DNA from: Pseudomonas sp. P5_109
GTDB lineage: Bacteria > Pseudomonadota > Gammaproteobacteria > Pseudomonadales > Pseudomonadaceae
DNA length: 64,000 nucleotides
Assembly (NCBI RefSeq): GCF_034009455.1
Contig: NZ_CP125380.1
Coordinates: 4,043,501 to 4,107,500, forward strand
Reading direction: 5' to 3'
The notes under the pieces are model-generated. The model did not search any database and was not told the DNA's origin. It saw only the letters and a list, made by a program, of their open reading frames with translations. The position numbers and the translations under genes are program-made. This document shows, piece by piece, positions 16,996-27,574 of the stretch (its first letter is position 1; each line of letters opens with the position of its first letter).

Positions 16996-17931
16996 TTGGA
17001 ATTGAGACAACTGCGCTATTTCGTAAAAATCATCGAGCTTGGCAGCCTGGGGCGTGCGGCACTTGAACTGGATGTTGGTGTGTCAGCCCTCAGTCAGCAA
17101 ATCTCCAAGCTGGAAAGCGAACTGTGCACCCGCCTCCTGAATCGAACCTCCACCGGCGTGACACCCACTAGCGCCGGATTTGCGTTTTTACACCATGCCC
17201 AACTGACGCTACGCCAGGCGGAAAACGCCATCATGGCCGCCCATCGCGGGCGAATGAGCGGTTATGTCAGCGTCGGCTTGCCACCGACTACCGCGACGGT
17301 GCTCGCGTTGCCGTTGATCAACGCAATGCGTACGCGTTATCCGGACATACAACTGCATTTGGTGGAAATGCTTTCCGGCCACTTGGCGGCGCAGCTCAAC
17401 GCACGGCAAATTGACCTGGCCATCCTGTTCCAGCTCGAAGGGGGTAAACGCTGGAGCGTGACGCCGCTGCTGGATGAAAAGCTGTTTGTCATTGCCTCGC
17501 CCAGCCTGCCTCAAGCGCCTTCAGGTGACAGCGTGCAGTTAGCCGACCTCGGCGGCCTGCCGCTGGTGATGCCCAGCGTGCAGCATGGATTGCGTTCGAC
17601 ATTGACCAGCGCGTTCGAGCGGGTCGGGCTAACGCCCAATGTCATTATGGAAGTCGACGGTCTCGCTGTTTTGATGAACGCCGTTCGGGCCGGTCATGCG
17701 GCAACGATACAACCGGGGGCGGCCGCGGCATTGAAAGACGGGTCCGGACTTTCACTGATCAGGATTACCGATCCCCATGTGGGCCGGCGTAATCTTCTGG
17801 CGACGCTGGCTGACGACGAACTCTCTCCGGCGGCGCTGGCAACGCGGTTGGTCATCGTCGATGTGGCGCGTCATCTGGTCGTCGACAAACAGTGGCCTGG
17901 AGCTACGTGGATAGAAGGGGTAGACGCGTAA
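16996..17931 (+). CDS. tcuR: LysR-family regulator of tricarballylate genes (TcuR-like)
   Basis: 311 residues. Starts at TTG 16996, with GGGGAGC about 8 bases upstream; no ATG would preserve the helix-turn-helix MELRQLRYFVKI...GSLGRAALELDVGVSALSQQ. A LysR substrate-binding domain follows (about 90-300). It lies 160 bases upstream of tcuA in the same direction, the arrangement expected for the tricarballylate activator TcuR. The inducer is probably tricarballylate or a tricarboxylate. The divergent operon on the other side could also be a target, though I consider this less likely. Confidence 0.75.
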   Translation: MELRQLRYFVKIIELGSLGRAALELDVGVSALSQQISKLESELCTRLLNRTSTGVTPTSAGFAFLHHAQLTLRQAENAIMAAHRGRMSGYVSVGLPPTTATVLALPLINAMRTRYPDIQLHLVEMLSGHLAAQLNARQIDLAILFQLEGGKRWSVTPLLDEKLFVIASPSLPQAPSGDSVQLADLGGLPLVMPSVQHGLRSTLTSAFERVGLTPNVIMEVDGLAVLMNAVRAGHAATIQPGAAAALKDGSGLSLIRITDPHVGRRNLLATLADDELSPAALATRLVIVDVARHLVVDKQWPGATWIEGVDA

Positions 17932-18091
17932 TCCTCCTTCAACCCCGGACAACTCCTGACGACAAAGCCTTTAGAAAAACTAAACACCCCGCGTCAAAAG
18001 CAGCCTTTCGGCCACTCCTTCCCCACCCTATCGTTCTCCCCACTCGCAAGGAGCACTTCGTTCCCGCTTCCTTGCCAATCGAGGAGCGATA

Positions 18092-19546
18092 ATGATCGAT
18101 GTCTTAATCATAGGGGGTGGCAACGCTGCCTTGTGCGCCGCTCTGATGGCGCGAGAAGCAGGCGCCAGCGTGATGCTGCTGGAAGCCTCTCCGAAAATCT
18201 GGCGCGGTGGCAACTCCCAACACACCCGTAACCTGCGGTGCATGCACGACGAACCGCAGGACGTGCTGATCGATGCCTATCCGGAAGAAGAATACTGGCA
18301 AGACCTGTTGAAGGTCACCGGTGGCCTCACGGATGAAAAGCTTGCACGTATTGCCATTCGGGCATCGTCTTCTTGCCGCGACTGGATGCGTTCACACGGC
18401 GTGTATTTCCAGCCACCGCTGTCCGGCGCGCTGCACGTGGCGCGGACCAACGCTTTTTTCATGGGCGGCGGCAAAGCGCTGGTCAATGCGTATTTCCGCA
18501 GCGCCGAGCGACTGGGTGTAAAAGTTCGCTACAACACCCAAGTGACCGACATCGAGTTGGACGAGGGGAAATTCGTCGCCGCCCATGTGGGCGAACATGA
18601 GGTCGATGGTCAGCGTTTCGCCGCCGAACGCATTGAAGCCCGGGCCTGCGTGTTGGCGGCCGGCGGCTTCGAATCCAACCGTGAATGGCTGCGCGAAGCC
18701 TGGGGCCAGAACGAACGCGGTGAATGGCCATCGGACAATTTCCTGATCCGGGGCACCCGATTCAACACCGGCATTTTGCTCCGGCGCATGCTCGACCTTG
18801 GCGCCGATGTGATCGGCGATCCGACGCAAGCACACATGGTCGCGATTGATGCCCGTGCGCCACTCTACGACGGCGGCATCTGCACCCGAATCGACTGCGT
18901 ATCGCTGGGTGTGGTGGTCAATCGTGATGGCGAACGCTTCTACGACGAAGGTGAGGATTTCTGGCCAAAACGTTATGCGATCTGGGGGCGTCTGGTGGCC
19001 GGACAACCCGGTCAGCAGGCGTATTCGATCATCGATCAACAAGCCATCGGCCGCTTCATGCCGCCGGTCTTTCCCGGCACCACCGCCAATACGCTGCAAG
19101 ACCTCGCCCGCCAGTTGAAGCTGCCTCAAGAAAAATTCGTCAAGACGCTCGAGGACTACAACCGCGCCTGCCGCGTTGGCACGTTCGATCACACGGCGCT
19201 GGACGACTGCCACACCCAAGGACTGGTGCCCGCCAAAACCCATTGGGCGCGGCCATTGGTGAAACCACCTTTCTACGCCTACCCGCTTAAACCGGGTGTC
19301 ACGTTTACCTACCTCGGCCTCGCCACCGACGAAACCGCTGCCGTGCATTTCAACGGCAAAGCGAGCCCCAACCTGTTCGTCGCGGGAGAAATGATGGCCG
19401 GCAATGTTCTGGGCAAGGGCTACACCGCCGGCATCGGCATGGCCATCGGTACCGCGTTTGGCCGCATCGCCGGTGTGCAGGCGGCCGCTTCGGTGGGCTT
19501 TGGCGTTTCATCTGCAAACACGGAGTCTCGACATGCAACTGTTTGA
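18092..19546 (+). CDS. tcuA: FAD-dependent tricarballylate dehydrogenase
   Basis: 484 residues. N-terminal Rossmann FAD site [13 protein letters not shown] at residues about 5-17, with the fumarate-reductase/succinate-dehydrogenase flavoprotein fold. The C-terminal FAD words [18 protein letters not shown] close the domain. TcuA oxidises tricarballylate to cis-aconitate, feeding the TCA cycle; electrons go to TcuB. Ribosome site GAGGAG. The stop overlaps the tcuB start by 14 bases. The tcuA-tcuB-tcuC order makes the assignment firm. Confidence 0.92.
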   Translation: MIDVLIIGGGNAALCAALMAREAGASVMLLEASPKIWRGGNSQHTRNLRCMHDEPQDVLIDAYPEEEYWQDLLKVTGGLTDEKLARIAIRASSSCRDWMRSHGVYFQPPLSGALHVARTNAFFMGGGKALVNAYFRSAERLGVKVRYNTQVTDIELDEGKFVAAHVGEHEVDGQRFAAERIEARACVLAAGGFESNREWLREAWGQNERGEWPSDNFLIRGTRFNTGILLRRMLDLGADVIGDPTQAHMVAIDARAPLYDGGICTRIDCVSLGVVVNRDGERFYDEGEDFWPKRYAIWGRLVAGQPGQQAYSIIDQQAIGRFMPPVFPGTTANTLQDLARQLKLPQEKFVKTLEDYNRACRVGTFDHTALDDCHTQGLVPAKTHWARPLVKPPFYAYPLKPGVTFTYLGLATDETAAVHFNGKASPNLFVAGEMMAGNVLGKGYTAGIGMAIGTAFGRIAGVQAAASVGFGVSSANTESRHATV

Positions 19547-20690
19547 TCCCCAAGCATCGGGCGGGTTGATCCCGGTGTTGAATCTTGACGAAAGTGAAGT
19601 CCAGCGGCAGATGACCATCTGCAACGCCTGCCGTTATTGCGAAGGCTTTTGCGCGGTATTTCCGGCGATGACCCGGCGCTTGGAATTCACTCAGGCCGAC
19701 ATCCATTACCTGGCGAACTTGTGCCATAACTGCGGCGCGTGCCTGCACGCCTGCCAGTACGCCGCCCCACACGAATTCGACGTCAACATACCCAAAGCCA
19801 TGGCCAAAGTGCGCCTGGATACTTACGCCGAATACGCCTGGCCGCAAGCGCTGGGCAAGTTGTATCAGCGCAACGGCCTGACCCTGGCACTGGCTTCCGG
19901 TGGGGGACTGGCGTTGTTTTTATGCCTGACCCTGATGCTCATGGGCAACCTGTTCGCGGCCATTCCAGGGGGCAACTTCTACAAGATTTTCCCGCATAAC
20001 ACCCTGGCGCTGATGTTCGGCTCAGTGTTCGGCTTTGCGGTACTTGCCCTGACCCTGGGTGTACGGCGCTTCTGGCGCAACGTTTCACCGGTCGCAGCGC
20101 CACTGCCGTTGAAAACGTCCGCTGCATTGGAGGCTACGGCCAACGTCGCCAAGCTTAAGTACCTGGACGGCGGCCATGGCGAAGGCTGCAACAACGCCGA
20201 CGATCAGTTCACCTTGTGGCGACGCCGATTCCACCACCTCACCTTCTATGGCTTCATGCTGTGCTTCGCCGCCACCGGCGTCGCCACGCTCTTTCACTAT
20301 CTGCTGAAGTGGTCGGCGCCTTATCCGATCCTCAGCTTGCCGGTGATGCTGGGTATTGCCGGCGGCATCGGCCTGCTGATCGGCCCGGCGGGTCTTCTTT
20401 GGCTGAACCTGCGTCGCAACCCAGCGCACGGCGATGAGAACCAAAAACCCATGGATCGCGGCTTCATCGCGCTGCTGTTGCTGGTCAGCGCAAGCGGCCT
20501 GGCGCTCCTGGCTTTTCGTGAAACCAGCGCCTTGGGCTTGATGCTGGCGATCCATCTGGGCCTGGTCATGGCGTTTTTCCTGACCATGCCCTACAGCAAA
20601 TTCGCCCATGGAATCTTCCGCAGCGCAGCGCTGCTCAAACACGCCATCGAGAAGCGTCAACCCAACCCGATCAACGCCGGCAGCGACTGA
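19533..20690 (+). CDS. tcuB: tricarballylate utilization Fe-S membrane protein
   Basis: 385 residues from the ATG at 19533 (a longer in-frame reading to 19404 lies inside tcuA). Two cysteine clusters, [17 protein letters not shown] (about 27-43) and [14 protein letters not shown] (about 64-77), can bind two [4Fe-4S] centres. They are followed by about six membrane helices with histidines that could bind heme. Role: passes electrons from reduced TcuA to the quinone pool, keeping TcuA active. Confidence 0.92.
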   Translation: MQLFDPQASGGLIPVLNLDESEVQRQMTICNACRYCEGFCAVFPAMTRRLEFTQADIHYLANLCHNCGACLHACQYAAPHEFDVNIPKAMAKVRLDTYAEYAWPQALGKLYQRNGLTLALASGGGLALFLCLTLMLMGNLFAAIPGGNFYKIFPHNTLALMFGSVFGFAVLALTLGVRRFWRNVSPVAAPLPLKTSAALEATANVAKLKYLDGGHGEGCNNADDQFTLWRRRFHHLTFYGFMLCFAATGVATLFHYLLKWSAPYPILSLPVMLGIAGGIGLLIGPAGLLWLNLRRNPAHGDENQKPMDRGFIALLLLVSASGLALLAFRETSALGLMLAIHLGLVMAFFLTMPYSKFAHGIFRSAALLKHAIEKRQPNPINAGSD

Positions 20691-20737
20691 CGGTTAAAGC
20701 ACTCATTCCAAAAACAATAGTGAGCATAACGGTAGCC

Positions 20738-22039
20738 ATGATGAAAACGACGACGGCAACAACCCGAGCCAAGGGGTCCAAATTGGGCGCCATTTTGCGG
20801 GTCACCAGCGGTAATTTTCTCGAGCAGTTCGACTTCTTTCTGTTCGGGTTCTACGCGACCTACATCTCCCAGACGTTCTTTCCAGCCACCAGCGAGTTTG
20901 CCTCGCTGATGATGACCTTCGCGGTATTCGGCTCCGGGTTCCTGATGCGCCCACTGGGCGCCATTGTGCTGGGGGCGTACATCGACAAGGTGGGTCGTCG
21001 CAAGGGGCTGATCGTGACGCTGTCGATCATGGCCGCCGGTACCGTATTGATCGCCCTGGTGCCGGGCTATGCCGCCATCGGCGTGGCGGCACCGATTCTG
21101 GTGTTGTTGGGCAGGCTGCTCCAGGGCTTCTCCGCCGGCGCGGAAATGGGCGGCGTGTCCGTGTATCTGGCGGAAATTTCCACCCCCGGTCACACCGGTT
21201 TCTACACCAGTTGGCAATCGGCCAGCCAACAGGTGGCGATCGTCGTCGCGGCCGCGTTGGGCTACACGATCAATGCCACGATGCAAGCCGCTGAAATCGC
21301 CGATTGGGGATGGCGTATTCCGTTCTTCATTGGCTGCGTGATCATCCCGTTCATTTTCATTATTCGCCGCTCACTGGAAGAAACCGCTGCCTTCACTGCT
21401 CGCAGCCATCGTCCAACCACTCGCGAAGTTTTTCGCTCGATGCGTGACAACTGGCGCACCGTCCTGGCGGGCGGCTTGCTGGCGTCCATGACCACCACCA
21501 CGTTCTACCTGATTACGGTCTACACACCGACGTTTGGCAGGACAGTACTGAACCTGAGCACCACCGACAGCCTGGTGGTCACACTGCTGGTCGGCATCAG
21601 CAACTTTATCTGGCTGCCTATCGGCGGCGCCCTCTCCGACCGCATTGGCCGTCGGCCACTGTTGCTGGCGATATCGTTGCTGTGCATCTTCACCGCCTAT
21701 CCCGCCATGCACTGGCTCGCAGAGGCGGCGAGTTTCGAACGACTGCTCGCTGTTCTGCTGTACTTCTCATTCTTCTTTGGCATTTACAACGGCGCCATGG
21801 TCGCGGCACTGACCGAAGTCATGCCACAGAACGTGCGAGTGGTCGGGTTTTCACTGGCCTTCAGTTTGGCTACCGCGGTGTTTGGCGGTTTTACCCCGGC
21901 AATCTCGACGCTGCTTGTCCAGGCCACGGGCGACAAGGCATCACCTGCCTACTGGCTGATGTTCGCAGCGTTGTGCGGGTTCACGGCGACGACCATTCTG
22001 TATCGTCGGCAAAAAGCTTTGGCAGTCAGAACCGTTTAG
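20738..22039 (+). CDS. tcuC: MFS tricarballylate/citrate-proton symporter
   Basis: 433 residues from the ATG at 20738; a GTG at 20720 and an ATG at 20741 are alternatives. Twelve-helix major facilitator of the metabolite:H+ symporter group. Visible marks are [16 protein letters not shown] in helix 1, DKVGRRKGL in loop 2-3 and DRIGRRPLL in loop 8-9. It imports tricarballylate across the inner membrane. It starts 47 bases after tcuB and is in the same operon. Confidence 0.88.
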   Translation: MMKTTTATTRAKGSKLGAILRVTSGNFLEQFDFFLFGFYATYISQTFFPATSEFASLMMTFAVFGSGFLMRPLGAIVLGAYIDKVGRRKGLIVTLSIMAAGTVLIALVPGYAAIGVAAPILVLLGRLLQGFSAGAEMGGVSVYLAEISTPGHTGFYTSWQSASQQVAIVVAAALGYTINATMQAAEIADWGWRIPFFIGCVIIPFIFIIRRSLEETAAFTARSHRPTTREVFRSMRDNWRTVLAGGLLASMTTTTFYLITVYTPTFGRTVLNLSTTDSLVVTLLVGISNFIWLPIGGALSDRIGRRPLLLAISLLCIFTAYPAMHWLAEAASFERLLAVLLYFSFFFGIYNGAMVAALTEVMPQNVRVVGFSLAFSLATAVFGGFTPAISTLLVQATGDKASPAYWLMFAALCGFTATTILYRRQKALAVRTV

Positions 22040-22234
22040 TTCCTCGATCGCCGACGCTTACCACGCGTCGATCCACGGCGGGAACCGAATTAGAGTGGCA
22101 TGAGGTCGATTACAGTCGTTCGTCAGACAACCAATGACCGTCATCTCAGAGAATCATGATTACGCGAAGTAGATGGTTTATCTTGTCAGCCGACTCACTT
22201 GTATCAAGTGATAACCATCTAGTAAGGATGCTGA

Positions 22235-23701
22235 ATGAAACGGTTGCCCCATCGCCACGCCCTCTTTGCACTGACGCTCCTCAGTACGCTCGTCGCAACC
22301 TCCGTGCTGGCCGCCCAGATCCCTGCGGCGCCAGCCACCATCGCGGGGCCCGTCGCCGGCACCAAGGTGACCGAGCCCTATGTGCGCATGATGGCGCGCG
22401 AGGCGTATTTCTGGGGTTGGCCGATGGCCAACATCTTCAACCGCCGCCAGGCCTTCAAAGACCTGCCCGAACCCGGTTTGATGGGGGACATCGTACCGGT
22501 GGCGCCGATCAACCGGTTGTCGATGCTCAGCGATTACATTGACCCGGCCGAGCGGCTGGTGGCCTGCCCGAACCAGGACGTGGTGTATGGCGCTGGCAGT
22601 ATCGCCCTGGACCTTGAGCCGGTCGTGTTGCAAGTGCCGGACTTCGGCAGCCGCTTCTGGGTGTATCAGGTGGTGGACTTGCGCTCCGACAGCTTCGCCG
22701 AGCTGGGCAAGATGTACGGTACCAAGCCCGGCTTCTACCTGTTGGTGGGCCCGGACTGGAACGGCAAGGTGCCGGCCGGCATTACCAAGGTGTTCCGTGC
22801 GCGCACCAACACCGGTTTCGTGATCCCCCGGGTGTTCCAGGACGACACCGTCGCCGACCGCGAGGCGATTCAACCGACTCTCGCCGGTATCGACATGTAC
22901 CCGCTGTCCCAATACGACGGCAAGGTCAAGAAACGCGACTGGGCCAAACTGCCGAAGTTCCCGGCCCAGGCTGCCGATGGCAACGCCGAAACCAAGTGGG
23001 TGATCCCGGAGAAGTTCTTCGACGAACTGCCAGCCTTGCTCAAGGATGCCAAGCCATTGCCGGGTGAAGAAGCCCGCTACGCGCAAATGGCTGCCCTCGC
23101 GGCCATCGCCAAGGCCGACCCGCAACTGCGCGCCGCGATGATCGACGAAGCGAAAAAAGCCGACAGCGAAGTGATCGACCCGCTGTTGCAGTTCCGCAAC
23201 TATGGCCTGCAGCTGCCGGATCACTGGAGCACCGTCAGCAACGGCGCGGCGTTCGGCACCGATTACTTCAGCCGTACCGCCGTGGCACGCTCGAATATCT
23301 TCGTCAACTCGCAGAAAGAAACCAAATACTTCTATCAGGACCTGGATCAGTCCGGCACGCGCCTCAATGGCCAGAACGGCTACAGCGTGACCTTCGCCAA
23401 GGGCAAACTGCCGCCGGTGAAGGGTTTCTGGTCGCTGACGCTGTACAACGAACAGCACTTCTTCGCCCCGAATGATCTCAAGCGCTATTCCATCGGCACC
23501 AAGAACAAATCCCTGCAAACCAACCCTGACGGCTCGCTGACCCTTTACGTGCAAAGTGAATCACCGGGCAAGGACAAGGAAAGCAACTGGCTGCCATCGC
23601 CCAAAGGCGCCGAATTCTCGCTGTACATTCGCGCCTACTGGCCGCAAGCCGATGCCCTCGACGGCAACTGGACGCCACCGGCCGTGGTGAAAACCCATTG
23701 A
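22235..23701 (+). CDS. DUF1254/DUF1214 secreted protein (paralogue 2)
   Basis: 488 residues. Signal peptide with cleavage near VLA-AQ (about residue 26), then DUF1254 (motif VACPNQDVVYGAGSIALDL) and DUF1214 (PPVKGFWSLTLYNEQHFF, SPGKDKESNWLPSP). Ribosome site AAGGATGC. It lies about 195 bases after tcuC and is followed by another family member, so the two may form their own operon. Function unknown; the C-terminal end resembles the lipoprotein at 6.9-8.4 kb more than its neighbour does. Confidence 0.87.
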   Translation: MKRLPHRHALFALTLLSTLVATSVLAAQIPAAPATIAGPVAGTKVTEPYVRMMAREAYFWGWPMANIFNRRQAFKDLPEPGLMGDIVPVAPINRLSMLSDYIDPAERLVACPNQDVVYGAGSIALDLEPVVLQVPDFGSRFWVYQVVDLRSDSFAELGKMYGTKPGFYLLVGPDWNGKVPAGITKVFRARTNTGFVIPRVFQDDTVADREAIQPTLAGIDMYPLSQYDGKVKKRDWAKLPKFPAQAADGNAETKWVIPEKFFDELPALLKDAKPLPGEEARYAQMAALAAIAKADPQLRAAMIDEAKKADSEVIDPLLQFRNYGLQLPDHWSTVSNGAAFGTDYFSRTAVARSNIFVNSQKETKYFYQDLDQSGTRLNGQNGYSVTFAKGKLPPVKGFWSLTLYNEQHFFAPNDLKRYSIGTKNKSLQTNPDGSLTLYVQSESPGKDKESNWLPSPKGAEFSLYIRAYWPQADALDGNWTPPAVVKTH

Positions 23702-23715
23702 ACAGGACTTCAACG

Positions 23716-25206
23716 ATGAACGCAGCCAGCAAAACGCTGACCGCACTGGCATTGGCCATCTCGGTCAGCCTCGGCGCCCAGGCCGCCACGCACTATGAAC
23801 AACTGGCGGACCTGCCTTTCGCTGGCGGCTATCCGACCCTCGAAGGCGTGGCCCAGCTCAAGAACGAGTTGCTGTTCCAGCGCGCCGTGCAGTCCTACAT
23901 CTGGGCATTGCCGGCCCTGAACATGTACGCCATGAAAGAAGGCTCGGAGAAAACCTTCGGCGCCGGCTACAACGTGTTGCCGATCTGGAAAGACCGGCTC
24001 AACGCCAAGACCCTGGTGACCACGCCGAACTCCGACGTGATCTATGCCATGGGTTACCTGGACCTGAAGCAGGAAGGTCCGATGGTGATCGAGGTGCCGC
24101 CAGGCATGCAGGGCATTCTCGACGACTTCTTCCAGCGTCCGATCTGCTCCGAAGGCCAGATCGAAGGTCGCCAGTGGTGCGGCGATGTCGGCCTGCCCGG
24201 CCCGGACAAAGGCAAGGGCGCCAAGTACCTGGTGCTGCCACCGGATTACACGGGCGACGTGCCTGCGGGCTACCTGACCTACCGTTCGCGCACCTACAAC
24301 GTGTTTGTGTTCTGGCGCGGTTTCTTCAAGGACCCGAAACAGCTCGACGCACCGGTCAAGCTCATGGAACAGACGCGCATCTATCCGCTGGGTAAAGAAG
24401 CCACGGCGAAGAAGATGGAGTTCCCCAACGCCTCGCAAACCCCGATCAACATGCTCTACCCCACCGATGGCAGCGCGTTCGACATGCTTTCGCGGTTTAT
24501 CGACCATGAATATGTCGATCCGCAAGACATGGAAATGCGCGGCATGCTTGCCGCCCTGGGCATTATCAAGGGCAAGCCGTTCCAGCCGGACGCGGCAACC
24601 CGCGACCTGCTCGACAAGGCCGCGAAGACCGCGAGCAAAATGGGTCACGCCACGTCCTACACCCCGCAAACCATCGTCGCCAACGGCACCTGGTATCCGG
24701 ACCGCAAGTGGCTGAACGTCTTCCCGGGCAACGCCACGTTCACCGCCGACACCTTCAACTACATCGATCCGCGCACCGGCTTCTTCACCAACGCCTACTC
24801 GGCCAGTCCGGGCATGGCGGTGAACATGGAAAACGTCGGCGCCAAGTACCCGGCGACGTTCGTCGATGCCAAGGGCGAGTTCCTTTCGGGCAGCAACGGC
24901 TACACGCTGAACCTGCCCAAAGGCATTCCAGCGGCGTTGTTCTGGTCGGTGACCGTGTACGACTCGATCACCGCTTCGGGCGTGGACAACGGTCAGCCGT
25001 TCCCGTCGTTGAACACCATGGACAAACCCCTGGTGAATGCCGACGGTTCGATTGACGTGCACTTCGGGCCGGATTCACCGGGTGAAGGCAAGAACTGGAT
25101 TCGCACCCTGCCAGGCAAAGGCTACTTCGTGATCCTGCGCCTGTATGGCCCGACCAAGGCTTTCTTCAACAAGGAGTGGAAGCCTGGAGACCTGCACAAG
25201 CAGTAA
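23716..25206 (+). CDS. DUF1254/DUF1214 secreted protein (paralogue 3)
   Basis: 496 residues from the ATG at 23716 (AGGA upstream). Signal peptide ending GAQAA. DUF1254 words TTPNSDVIYAMGYLDL and PPGMQGILDDFFQRP; C-terminal DUF1214 words GIPAALFWSVTVYDS and SPGEGKNW. Divergent from the preceding copy, so an old duplication. It lies 14 bases after paralogue 2 and is certainly cotranscribed with it. A strong hairpin follows. Function unknown. Confidence 0.87.
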   Translation: MNAASKTLTALALAISVSLGAQAATHYEQLADLPFAGGYPTLEGVAQLKNELLFQRAVQSYIWALPALNMYAMKEGSEKTFGAGYNVLPIWKDRLNAKTLVTTPNSDVIYAMGYLDLKQEGPMVIEVPPGMQGILDDFFQRPICSEGQIEGRQWCGDVGLPGPDKGKGAKYLVLPPDYTGDVPAGYLTYRSRTYNVFVFWRGFFKDPKQLDAPVKLMEQTRIYPLGKEATAKKMEFPNASQTPINMLYPTDGSAFDMLSRFIDHEYVDPQDMEMRGMLAALGIIKGKPFQPDAATRDLLDKAAKTASKMGHATSYTPQTIVANGTWYPDRKWLNVFPGNATFTADTFNYIDPRTGFFTNAYSASPGMAVNMENVGAKYPATFVDAKGEFLSGSNGYTLNLPKGIPAALFWSVTVYDSITASGVDNGQPFPSLNTMDKPLVNADGSIDVHFGPDSPGEGKNWIRTLPGKGYFVILRLYGPTKAFFNKEWKPGDLHKQ

Positions 25207-25218
25207 CCATCAATGCAA

Positions 25219-25256
25219 CCCGGAGATAGGAGCGTGGGAGCGCTCATATCTCCGGG
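25219..25256. terminator. strong hairpin between convergent operons
   Basis: Stem of 16 pairs with one mismatch: arm CCCGGAGATAGGAGCG (25219-25234), loop TGGGAG, arm 25241-25256. It lies 13 bases after the DUF1254 stop and 43 bases before the stop of the convergent ATPase gene, so it probably serves both directions. No T run. Confidence 0.65.
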
Positions 25257-25299
25257 CAACCGGCAATGCGGTGACTTTCTTTCGCAGATTCAAGGGTAC

Positions 25300-26067
25300 C
25301 TATTTGAGACTCCCGGCCAGGAACTGCTGCAACCGCTCGCTTTGAGGCTGATCCAGTAGCGTGCCTGGCGCACCCGACTCCTCCACCCGCCCTTGATGCA
25401 GAAACATGACGTGGTTCGACACCTGCCTGGCAAACGCCATTTCGTGGGTCACCACCACCATCGTCCTGCCCTCTTCGGCGAGTTGCTGCATGACCTTGAG
25501 CACCTCGCCCACCAGTTCAGGGTCGAGGGCTGAGGTCGGTTCGTCGAACAGCATCACCTCAGGCTCCATGGCCAGCGCTCGTGCAATAGCCACCCGCTGT
25601 TGCTGGCCGCCGGACAGATGCACCGGGTACTGGGCCTCGACTTTTTGTGGCAACCCTACCTTGGCAAGGTAATGCCGTGCCCGATCCAGTGCCTGCGCCC
25701 GACTGATACCGAGCACGCTCATCGGGCACTCGATGATGTTTTCCAGCACGGTCATGTGGCTCCACAAATTGAAGTGCTGGAACACCATCGACAACCGGCT
25801 GCGCAGGCTCCGTAACTGCCCGGGGTTGACCACGCACAACTCGCCCCTTGAGTTTCTGCGGGTGAGCAACTCTTCGTCATTGACGACAATACGCCCGGCC
25901 GACGGTTGTTCAAGATGGTTGATACAACGCAGGAAGGTACTTTTGCCGGACCCCGAGGAGCCAATGATGCTGATCACATCACCCGCCCCGGCCTTGAGCG
26001 AAACGCCTTTCAACACTTCATGGTTGCCGTAGTTTTTATGGATATCTTCAACGATCAATTTATACAT
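25300..26067 (-). CDS. histidine/arginine-type ABC transporter ATP-binding protein
   Basis: 255 residues from the ATG at 26067 (start MYKLIVEDIHKNYG as in HisP); upstream ATG 26076 is possible. Walker A GSSGSGKST, signature [15 protein letters not shown], Walker [16 protein letters not shown]. The longer HisP-like insert is present around TRRNSRGEL. Energises the two permeases encoded just upstream. Last gene of the operon. Confidence 0.92.
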   Translation of the reverse strand: MYKLIVEDIHKNYGNHEVLKGVSLKAGAGDVISIIGSSGSGKSTFLRCINHLEQPSAGRIVVNDEELLTRRNSRGELCVVNPGQLRSLRSRLSMVFQHFNLWSHMTVLENIIECPMSVLGISRAQALDRARHYLAKVGLPQKVEAQYPVHLSGGQQQRVAIARALAMEPEVMLFDEPTSALDPELVGEVLKVMQQLAEEGRTMVVVTHEMAFARQVSNHVMFLHQGRVEESGAPGTLLDQPQSERLQQFLAGSLK

Positions 26068-26087
26068 TCGAGCCATTCCGATAGGGG

Positions 26088-26801
26088 TCAGTGCGTCCGC
26101 GGTTTGAGGTAGGCCAGCCAATGCAGCTCGCCGCGTCGAAACAGCCAGATCAGGAAAAAAGCACAGGCGGCGTACAACACCCCGGCAATGCCAAAGGCGG
26201 TAAAGGATGCATAGGTCGCCGAGTTGACATCCCGGGCGATCTTCAGCAAATCAGGCACCGTGGCGGTAAAGGCCACCGAAGTGGAATGCAGCATCAAAAT
26301 AACTTCATTGCTGAAAAACGGCAGCGCGCGACGCAACGCCGACGGCAGAATGATCCGCCGATAAAGCGTGAACCGGCTCATGCCGTAGGCACTGGCGGCC
26401 TCGACCTCACCGTGGGCAGTCGCCCTGATGGCGCCGGCAAAAATCTCGGTCATGTAGGCGCAAGTATTGAGCCCGAACGCCAGTACCGTGCAGTTGAAGC
26501 CGTCACGGAAAAAAGCGTTGAGAAAGTCCTGGGACCGCACCACATGCAAGCTGTACACCCCGGTGTAGAAGAACAGCAGCTGGATGTACAACGGGGTGCC
26601 ACGAAACACGTAGGTGTAACACCAGACCGGCAGGCGCAGCAGCGGGTTGCGGCTGACGCGGGCAATCGACAACGGCACCGCAAGCATAAAACCGATCGCC
26701 ACCGCCAGAATCAGCAGCCACAAGGTCACCACCAACCCGGAAAAGTGCGGCCCATCACTCCACAGGTAAGCCTGCCAGTAATTGTCGAGAATGGCGGTCA
26801 T
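26088..26801 (-). CDS. histidine/arginine-type ABC permease (HisM-like)
   Basis: 237 residues from the ATG at 26801, which overlaps the HisQ-like stop (ATGA) and gives the family-typical N-terminus MTAILDNYWQAYLWSDG. About five helices; EAA loop SAYGMSRFTLYRRIILPSALRRA. Pairs with the HisQ-like permease. Confidence 0.92.
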   Translation of the reverse strand: MTAILDNYWQAYLWSDGPHFSGLVVTLWLLILAVAIGFMLAVPLSIARVSRNPLLRLPVWCYTYVFRGTPLYIQLLFFYTGVYSLHVVRSQDFLNAFFRDGFNCTVLAFGLNTCAYMTEIFAGAIRATAHGEVEAASAYGMSRFTLYRRIILPSALRRALPFFSNEVILMLHSTSVAFTATVPDLLKIARDVNSATYASFTAFGIAGVLYAACAFFLIWLFRRGELHWLAYLKPRTH

Positions 26802-27487
26802 AGCACAGCCTTCCTGACGCCAACCGAGTAGCGGTGTTGAAGCCATAGCAACACGCCATTGGAGACCGTGGTAATGGCGAGGTAGATCAGGCCGCCGACC
26901 AGGGTGAAGTAAAAGAACTGCATCGAGCCCTTGCCCGCATCCTGGGTGGCCTTCACCACATCGGTCAGGCCGATGATCGACACCAGGGCCGTCGACTTGA
27001 TCAGCACCTGCCAGTTGTTACCAATGCCCGGCAAGGCGTGGCGCAACATTTGTGGAAAGAGGACCTTGCGAAAGGTTTCCCCACGGGTCATGCCGTAAGC
27101 CTTCGCCGCCTCGATCTGCCCTGTCGGGACTGCCTGGAAGGCGCCGCGAAACGTCTCGGTAAAGTAGGCCCCGTAAATGAACGCCAGCGTCACGACACCG
27201 GCCAGGAACGGGTCGATGTCAATCTGCGTGACGCCCAGCCAATCGGTCATCCGGTTGAGCAACATCTGCAGGCTGAAGAACAGCAGCAACATGATCACCA
27301 GGTCCGGCATGCTGCGGATCACGGTCGTGTACGCCGTGGCCAGCGTGCGCAGCAAACGATTGGACGATAACTTGGAACTGGCGCCCATCAGTCCGGCCAG
27401 GACGGCGATCAGCAATGAACAAAGCGCCAGTTTGATGGTAGCCAGGGTGCCCAGCAGGATCTGCGGGCCAAAACCTTCCAGAAGCAT
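26798..27487 (-). CDS. histidine/arginine-type ABC permease (HisQ-like)
   Basis: 229 residues starting MLLEGFGPQILLGTL, the usual HisQ/ArtQ start. About five helices; EAA loop AKAYGMTRGETFRKVLFPQML. Ribosome site AAGGAG before the ATG. Heterodimer with the HisM-like protein. Confidence 0.92.
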   Translation of the reverse strand: MLLEGFGPQILLGTLATIKLALCSLLIAVLAGLMGASSKLSSNRLLRTLATAYTTVIRSMPDLVIMLLLFFSLQMLLNRMTDWLGVTQIDIDPFLAGVVTLAFIYGAYFTETFRGAFQAVPTGQIEAAKAYGMTRGETFRKVLFPQMLRHALPGIGNNWQVLIKSTALVSIIGLTDVVKATQDAGKGSMQFFYFTLVGGLIYLAITTVSNGVLLWLQHRYSVGVRKAVL

Positions 27488-27574
27488 CTCACTCTCCTTT
27501 TTTCTTGTTAGCGTGAGGTGAAGGGGGCATTAGAGCGCGAGAACGAGCGCCCTGTTGAAGGCAACGACGACGCG

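Noticed and set aside
19404..19532. N-terminal extension of TcuB
   Set aside because: Lies within the tcuA coding sequence. The ATG at 19533 gives the expected TcuB N-terminus.
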